From Porodaedalea pini (taxonomy: Eukaryota; Basidiomycota; Agaricomycetes; Hymenochaetales; Hymenochaetaceae): a DNA stretch of 64,000 bases. Below the pieces are notes generated by a model that saw only the letters and a list, made by a program, of their open reading frames with translations, was not told the origin of the DNA and made no database searches. The position numbers were made by a program, and so were the translations under genes. This document shows, piece by piece, positions 58,704 through 64,000 of the stretch. The stretch is from assembly GCA_002794775.1 (NCBI GenBank), contig NBAY01000114.1, positions 1 to 64,000 of the forward strand. The letters run 5' to 3'. How positions within the stretch are numbered: the stretch's first letter is position 1; every line of letters begins with the position of its first letter.

Positions 58704-58964
58704 ATGTCAGAGCAAGCTAAAAAACCTCAATTGGTCTATGTCGTAGACCCGGATGGAAAAGAAAAAACCAGAAGTCAAGTAAAGAAAGACGGGAAGACAA
58801 GTCCTGGAAGCATCAAGCTTTCAAGAGCGACGGTTACCGGGTCCGAGTTGAAAGATAAAGCGAGCACTGATAGTAATGCATCTGACTCGAAAAAAAAGAC
58901 TAGCAGTGTAAGTCAGAGAATATTTTTTATGAACGGAGATATGAATACTGACTGTATGACCTAG
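58704..58964 (+). CDS. Possible small hydrophilic protein
   Basis: An 86-codon frame, strongly Lys/Ser-rich (QVKKDGKTSPGSIKLSRATV). The first 70 residues look coding, then a consensus donor GTAAGT occurs at about 58909 and the texture changes, so the gene may have a further exon. No domain was recognised. Confidence 0.3.
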   Translation: MSEQAKKPQLVYVVDPDGKEKTRSQVKKDGKTSPGSIKLSRATVTGSELKDKASTDSNASDSKKKTSSVSQRIFFMNGDMNTDCMT

Positions 58965-59579
58965 GATACGCTTAGACCGTAAACTTCAGATCGCCAGTGC
59001 AATATGTGGAGGCCGTGGTTAACACCGGACTATTAGTGATATCGAGTAATTAATGTATGAGTTGACAGAAAATGATGCTTAATGAGAGATGTCTGTATCA
59101 CAATCACTTCGATGAAGACCAACAGCACACATTGGCGCGCCAGTGTCGCCACTTCTATCTGTACAACATTAGCCTGAGATGAGTTCAGAAGCCTACAATT
59201 TTGCCATGCATTCTGTCGGTGAAACTTGCCTGTACTATCCATGTACAGTACAAGTGCACCGCTAGACTCGACGGCTCATTCCTGCTGAAGTCTTCTATCA
59301 GTGCTGATTTAGAAAAAATAGAAATGGGGATGACGACGAACCGAGGCCTGTACATGTGACGATGCGGTAAAGAAGCGACATAAGCTTATCTGTATAAGGG
59401 TAAATAGCATCCTTAAAGTATATCAAAAGAATGTCCTTTCAGCCGAAATTACTGAAGACACATGAGCTACCTGCCTCGGAGGCAAAGTGAGCAGATATCG
59501 GAACGTGGTCTCTATGACAGTCACTTACAACTCTTGACAAACGAGGTGGGTCTCGTTGAAAGAGCTTGAATAGGAAGAT
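58965..59579. other. Intergenic, no gene seen
   Basis: AT-rich spacer up to the inner edge of the right duplication copy. Confidence 0.4.
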
Positions 59580-59838
59580 CAACATCAGGAAAAACCTCCC
59601 GGTCAGAAACCGTAGAATATATTGAATCTGTAGAATATTCAAGCAATTCCAACGGGTTCTGGCCGATTCTAATTCCAACGGAATCCCAAGCATCGTACGA
59701 TTTATGAGCAGATTCTATGTATTCCAATAAATTCTAATAGCATTTCACACCATTTCTTACCGGTTTTAGGTGGCATTCCAAACTTTTCAATCATTTTCTT
59801 ACAGATTCTTGTGGCAATTGAGTGTATTTAAACAAATT

Positions 59839-62045
59839 CTAAACTAAAAGGATGCCACGGCCAGTCGTCGGAATGAAGCCTTTCACGGTCATCATGTACA
59901 GACCACCGGCGAACTTCTTCTCAGACTTGATGCCCAGGATGACGGGTACGGCAAGCAGCTCCTTTTGTACATGCGACGATGTAAGGCGCGCCGCAGCATC
60001 AGTCTTGAGTTCCACGAAATCTACCTTGTGAAGCTTGGTCTCGCCGGTTTTGAGAGCACACAAGTATGAAGCAATGTCAGCACGACATCGTCCCATTGTC
60101 GTGACGCACAGGCAAGACATGTACCTTGCCTTCGCGTGCTCGAACATCTCCTGTTGGATAGTCTTGAGAAGTGCAGGTACGGCAGTCTCCTTCAAGCCCG
60201 TATCACGTCGCACAGAAAGTGTTTGCTTCTTCTGGATATCAACCGGACCGAGTTCAAGGCGAAGTGGAACACCTGGACAAAAAGCCATTTGTAAGACCAC
60301 AGGAAGACCGAGAAATAAGGAATAATTGAATTTTCGCGCCTTCTGTTCCCAGTCGTTGAACTTGTAGCCAGGAGTGTCGCCGTTCCGTACATCCACCTTC
60401 GCGCTTTCCTGAGCGTCTTCGCAAGCTCCTCACAGCGGTCGTATAGCTCCTGCTTATTAGTGTGCATGGTGATACCGCAGGGGACAACGATTGCTTGGAC
60501 GCGAGCGATGCGTGATGGGAGAACAAGATCCTGGTTGTCGCCGCGAATCATGACCATGATTCCGACCATGCGCGTGCTAAGGCCTCACGAGTTCTGCCAC
60601 AGAATAATTTACCACCGTTCGGACCCGTACCCTGCGGATCGTCCAGGTCTTCGACCACGACGTTGAACATCTCTGGCCGTGAGAAGTCTTGGCCAAGGCA
60701 ATGCGACGTCGCAGCTTGGATGCCACGGCCGGTCGTCATGTAAAGACCACCGGCAAACTTGTCCTTGTCCGACTTGATGCCTGTGATGACGAGTACGGTA
60801 AGCAGCACCTCGTACACGCGACGATGTAAATTGAGAATTTCCCGTACTTCAGTGTCGGCCTCCTTCGTGAAATGCGCAGTGTGGCCTTCCTGTCATAGGA
60901 ACTCGCGCGTACGGAGGAACGGCTGGGGGCTCTTGGACTCCCAGCGCGCAACACTGATCCACTGGTTGGGCTTGAGGGGTAGATCACGATAGCTCTTGAT
61001 ACATTTGGTATAGTAGGGATACATAGCCGTTTCTGTAGTCGGACGGATTGCTATGGGCTCCTCAAGCTCGGAGCTTCCTCTGAAGACGCATGTCATATCG
61101 ACCTTAGTCAGCGCCTATAATACTTGTCAGCACAAAGTGAAGGATTACAGAACAATCAACGCACGTTCGTATACCAAACCGGAAAGTCGACCTCTTTCTT
61201 CATGCCAATAGCAATCTTCACCGTGCCGTCAATTCTCCCTTCCTCTTTCGTTGCCTTTTCCTGGGCGGCAATTGCAGACGTGCACATAGCAGGCACCACA
61301 GCCTCGGCCTTGAGTTCCACGAAATCTACCTCGTGAAGCTTGGTCTCCCCGTTTCGAGAGCACGCCAGTATGAAGCAATGTTGGTTCCAGGGAGGAAGAC
61401 AGTAAAATCAGAGGCGAGGGCATGTACGGCGAAGAGGGAAGTCGATGATGTGAGTGCTCTACACTCACCCATCTCCTTGATTCTTGCGTTGAACCGTTCT
61501 GTTGGCAAGTAAGAACCTGAGATGCAGATGCTTGGTTTTTCAAAATACCTTGTACCGCTTCCCAGATGATGTGCGGCCAGTGATTAAGACTGCAGCATCC
61601 ACTAACGCTGTAGTAGTCTAACATATCGGCCTTGATCAGCACCTATGATACTTGTCAGCACTAAGTGAGGGATTACAGAACAATCAGCACACGTTCGTAT
61701 ACGATACCGGAAAGTCGACCTCTTTCTTCACGCCAAACGCAGCCTTCACGGCGCCGTCGTTTCTCCCTTCCTCTTTCGCTGCCTTTTCCTGAATGGCAAT
61801 TGCAGACGTGGGCGGAGCAGGCGCCGCAGCATCGGTCTTGAGTGTCGCGAAGTCTACTTCGTGAAGCTTGATCTCCCTGTTTCCGAGAATGCGCAAGTAT
61901 GAAGTAATGTTGGTTCCAGAGAGGAAGACAGTATAATTGGAGGCGAGTGCACGTACGGCGAAGGGGGAAGTCGATGATGCGAGCGATGCATCAAGGACCG
62001 TGACAACCTTCGGAGACGTGTTGGCATCGGTTTCGACGAGGAAGC
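59839..62045 (-). pseudogene. Prolyl-tRNA synthetase fragment, scrambled, right copy
   Basis: Same piece order and same TGA-for-Trp (60893-60895) and frameshift as the left copy. The extra module brings back a third N-region copy (FAVHALASDFTVFLPGTNIA at about 61435, KKEVDFPVWYTNV at about 61165) and the stretch IKADMLDYYSVSGC (about 61620), the normal entry to the catalytic core that the left copy lacks. This right version is therefore probably closer to the ancestral rearrangement, the left one having lost a module between direct repeats. Confidence 0.88.
61110..61650 (-). repeat. Extra internal ProRS module present only in the right copy
   Basis: Bounded by two near-identical copies of the intron-exon junction sequence (TATAGG(T/C)GCTGA(T/C)(C/T)AAGG(C/T)CGATATG). 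Unequal exchange between them would remove exactly this segment and give the left-copy structure. Confidence 0.75.
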
Positions 62046-62084
62046 GACATTCGCATTGAACGGGCTGGTAGCAGCGCTGATACG

Positions 62085-64000
62085 GTGCACGCTCAAACAG
62101 GTCGGCAACGAGTTTGGTATCAGCCTCCTTCGCCTCAATAGCAGACATGACAAGCTTCTCGACGAGAAGATGTTGATGCTCCGAGGGAAGTACAGAGAAA
62201 TACTCTTCCGCATCGTCGAGATCGCGGATAGCGAAGAACTCCTTGCGGTCCTGGTCAATCTTCTTTTCCGCTTGCTCCTTCGACATCGCCAATTTTCCCA
62301 GAGTCCTTCTCGAGAATCTCGTCCTCCTCGCCCTCCTCGCCGTCATGAGTCTCAGCGGGACTATTCTCCGACTTCTCCTGTAAGGGTCGAACGCGGAAGC
62401 AGGTTAAGTCTGGGACGCTGAGCAGGCTGGGCAGGTTCCACAGGTGCATTGTGGGTCAAGTCGACGCTCGTTGTACGGCTTGACAGGTGACTTGGACGAG
62501 ACGAAGATGTAGTAGGAGCCTCATTAGCGGCCTCAGCGGCCTGCAGCATCTCGAACATGTTCGTATTCGAATTTGTCCTTGAAAGGCTCGCACTGTTGCG
62601 CTTGCTGTCTCCCTTCTTCGTGAAGACGCTAGCTGGTCCGAAGTTCATGGTTCCACTGCCATTCTGAATTCTGCCAAAGTTCGTCAGATCGCCCGCCTTG
62701 TTTGCAGTCCTCGAAGGACCGGAGGCGACAGCCCATCCGTCAGGACCCACTTGAGCATTTCCGTCACGATCATGACCACGGCGTGAACCACCACAAAACA
62801 TGGCCGACTGTGCCAAGTTATGTTGCTCCTGTCGTGCCTTCTCTTTCGCGGCCTATATATTGGTAAGCACAAGTGAAATTGAGTAACAAAGCAAGAGCGC
62901 GTACAGCCTCATGAATCTGGGCGATTGTCGACGGAGCAGCGACCAAGTTGCGGGTAGTCCGTTTCCTTTCCCGCAATTCAATCACATCCTGTCCAAGAAA
63001 GTCAGCTCAACGAAAGGCTAAGAAACAGAAGGTACGCACTTGTAACATGAACTACATACGAGGCGACACGTTGCTGCTCTTCGCAAGCTCCTTCATCCGA
63101 CTGAAATAGACATCCATGTGTCCGCGAGCCTTAGAGGCATCGAGCGCCTGACAAACACTTGTCAGTAGATTACATAAACTTTCGATCTCTTCCTCCTCGG
63201 GATTGTCGACGTTGCTGAGCAGCTTCTTGATACACTCATACATGATACGTTCCATGAGCATCTGAAGATTGAAGAGCTCACCGATGAACTTGACGAATCC
63301 GAGACCTTGACGCTTGGCCTTCTGAGCAGTGTGGTATTCGTCCGAGTGCAGCGCACTCTCGCCAGCCTCCTTATTTTCTTCCTTTTCGTTGGCATCCTTA
63401 ACAGCCTGATCCTCTGTCGCCTTCACGAGAGCCGCTGCCGCCATCGACTCCTTCTGCGTCCAGCCGCGCTCGAAGTCTTCCTGACAGCGATTCAGAAGGT
63501 AGTTACAGAAAAGTTGATCACCTGTAATCGGCTTGCCCTCAGCATTGCGGATACCATCATCCTACACGTTCGGACTGATCTGCTCCATCATCTTATGGCA
63601 CAAGCGAGCATACATCTCACTCCAGGCCGCCTCATCCGTTGCCTTCTCGAACACAAGCCGAATGAGCTAAATGAGCGTACGCCCATCCTTCTCACTCTCA
63701 CTCTTGTTTGCCCACGCAATGATCTGGTTTGAGATGGACTCCAACTTCTCCATAGTGGGCTTGTTGAGCAGCAAATGGACTTTCTTGTCCACAATCTCAG
63801 GTGAGTCTGTGTCAATTGAGGCCCCACACCTGGACGTGCTGCCCGCGGCCCAGCGGTTCGCAGACTGCTCGAGCGGCGCGACGTGTTCGAAGGAGGAAGC
63901 AGCATTCGCGTTGAACTGATTGGCAGAAGCGCTGATACGGTCCGACTCGTTGCGTGTTGAGCCGCCACATTTCCTACGCGTACGCTTGTTGCCCACAGCG
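62085..64000 (-). pseudogene. eIF4G fragment (MIF4G to partial MA3), right copy, cut by window end
   Basis: Same eIF4G content as the left copy with scattered substitutions. Near 63535 it keeps the codons for GKPI that are altered in the left copy. It enters MA3 and stops at the same ProRS junction, so both copies descend from one fusion. The 5' limit lies beyond 64000. Confidence 0.85.

Larger units (their letters stand above)
59580..64000 (-). repeat. Right copy of the inverted segmental duplication
   Basis: Reverse complement of 24542-28405, nearly identical from 64000 to about 59773 and diverged to about 59580. The window ends inside it. It carries an extra module at about 61110-61650 compared with the left copy. 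Confidence 0.9.

Noticed and set aside
24542..64000. A giant cargo-carrying transposon (Starship-like) bounded by the inverted copies
   Set aside because: No tyrosine recombinase (DUF3435 captain) or transposase was found inside, and the arms are broken housekeeping-gene copies, not transposon ends. Kept only as an inverted duplication.
1..64000. tRNA, rRNA and CRISPR arrays
   Set aside because: No tRNA box A/B pair, rRNA-like stretch or regular spacer-repeat array was recognised; a tRNA scan would be needed to exclude tRNAs fully.

Overview
The window is nuclear DNA of a filamentous basidiomycete, most likely an Agaricomycete. The evidence is the many short GT-AG introns of about 45-60 bp, DUF6533-type membrane proteins, a BTB protein family typical of mushroom-forming fungi, and a chromodomain Ty3/gypsy retrotransposon. 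It falls into two compartments: repeat-rich DNA full of gene debris (about 1-28.4 kb and 59.6-64 kb), and an ordinary gene-bearing interior (about 30.8-57.5 kb).

Region 1 (1-11.5 kb). A partial coiled-coil ORF is followed by a minus-strand Crinkler-type gene (ubiquitin-like header, P-loop NTPase, PD-(D/E)XK nuclease fold). Its 5' part is tandemly duplicated. In the copy that keeps the gene body, a complete Ty3/gypsy chromovirus (4435-10687; two 414-bp LTRs with no difference seen; 5-bp duplication CATAG) sits in intron 1. The other copy still shows the empty insertion site. The retroelement has an 11-nt Tf1-type self-priming site and a GGGTTTT -1 frameshift heptamer between gag and pol.

Region 2 (11.8-20.7 kb). 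This is a same-strand chain of broken pieces of four genes: a BTB gene without its 3' end, the catalytic middle of RNA polymerase II RPB1, the N-terminal half of NOT1, and the C-terminal half of trimethylguanosine synthase TGS1. Introns are retained and frameshifts are frequent, so these are DNA-level copies and not retrocopies.

Region 3 (20.7-24.5 kb). Non-coding and repeat-rich: two minisatellites, one of them inside 29-bp inverted repeats, and a hairpin-forming inverted repeat.

Region 4 (24.5-28.4 kb, and its inverted copy at 59.6-64.0 kb). A chimeric pseudogene joins eIF4G (MIF4G plus part of MA3) to a scrambled prolyl-tRNA synthetase. Both copies share disabling mutations, so the chimera decayed before it was duplicated. 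The right copy runs off the window and carries one extra internal module.

Region 5 (30.8-57.5 kb). Apparently functional genes: a small mitochondrial-type protein, casein kinase I, a siderophore-iron MFS transporter, a DUF6533 membrane protein with an 840-bp foldback MITE in an intron, a Frag1/DRAM/Sfk1 membrane protein, a Zn2Cys6 transcription factor, two unrecognised proteins, and a fumarate reductase fused to cytochrome b5. No shared pathway links them.

The most unusual feature is the set of fused, truncated copies of five essential RNA-metabolism genes (RPB1, NOT1, TGS1, eIF4G, ProRS). No transposase, helicase or recombinase that could explain the capture was recognised.
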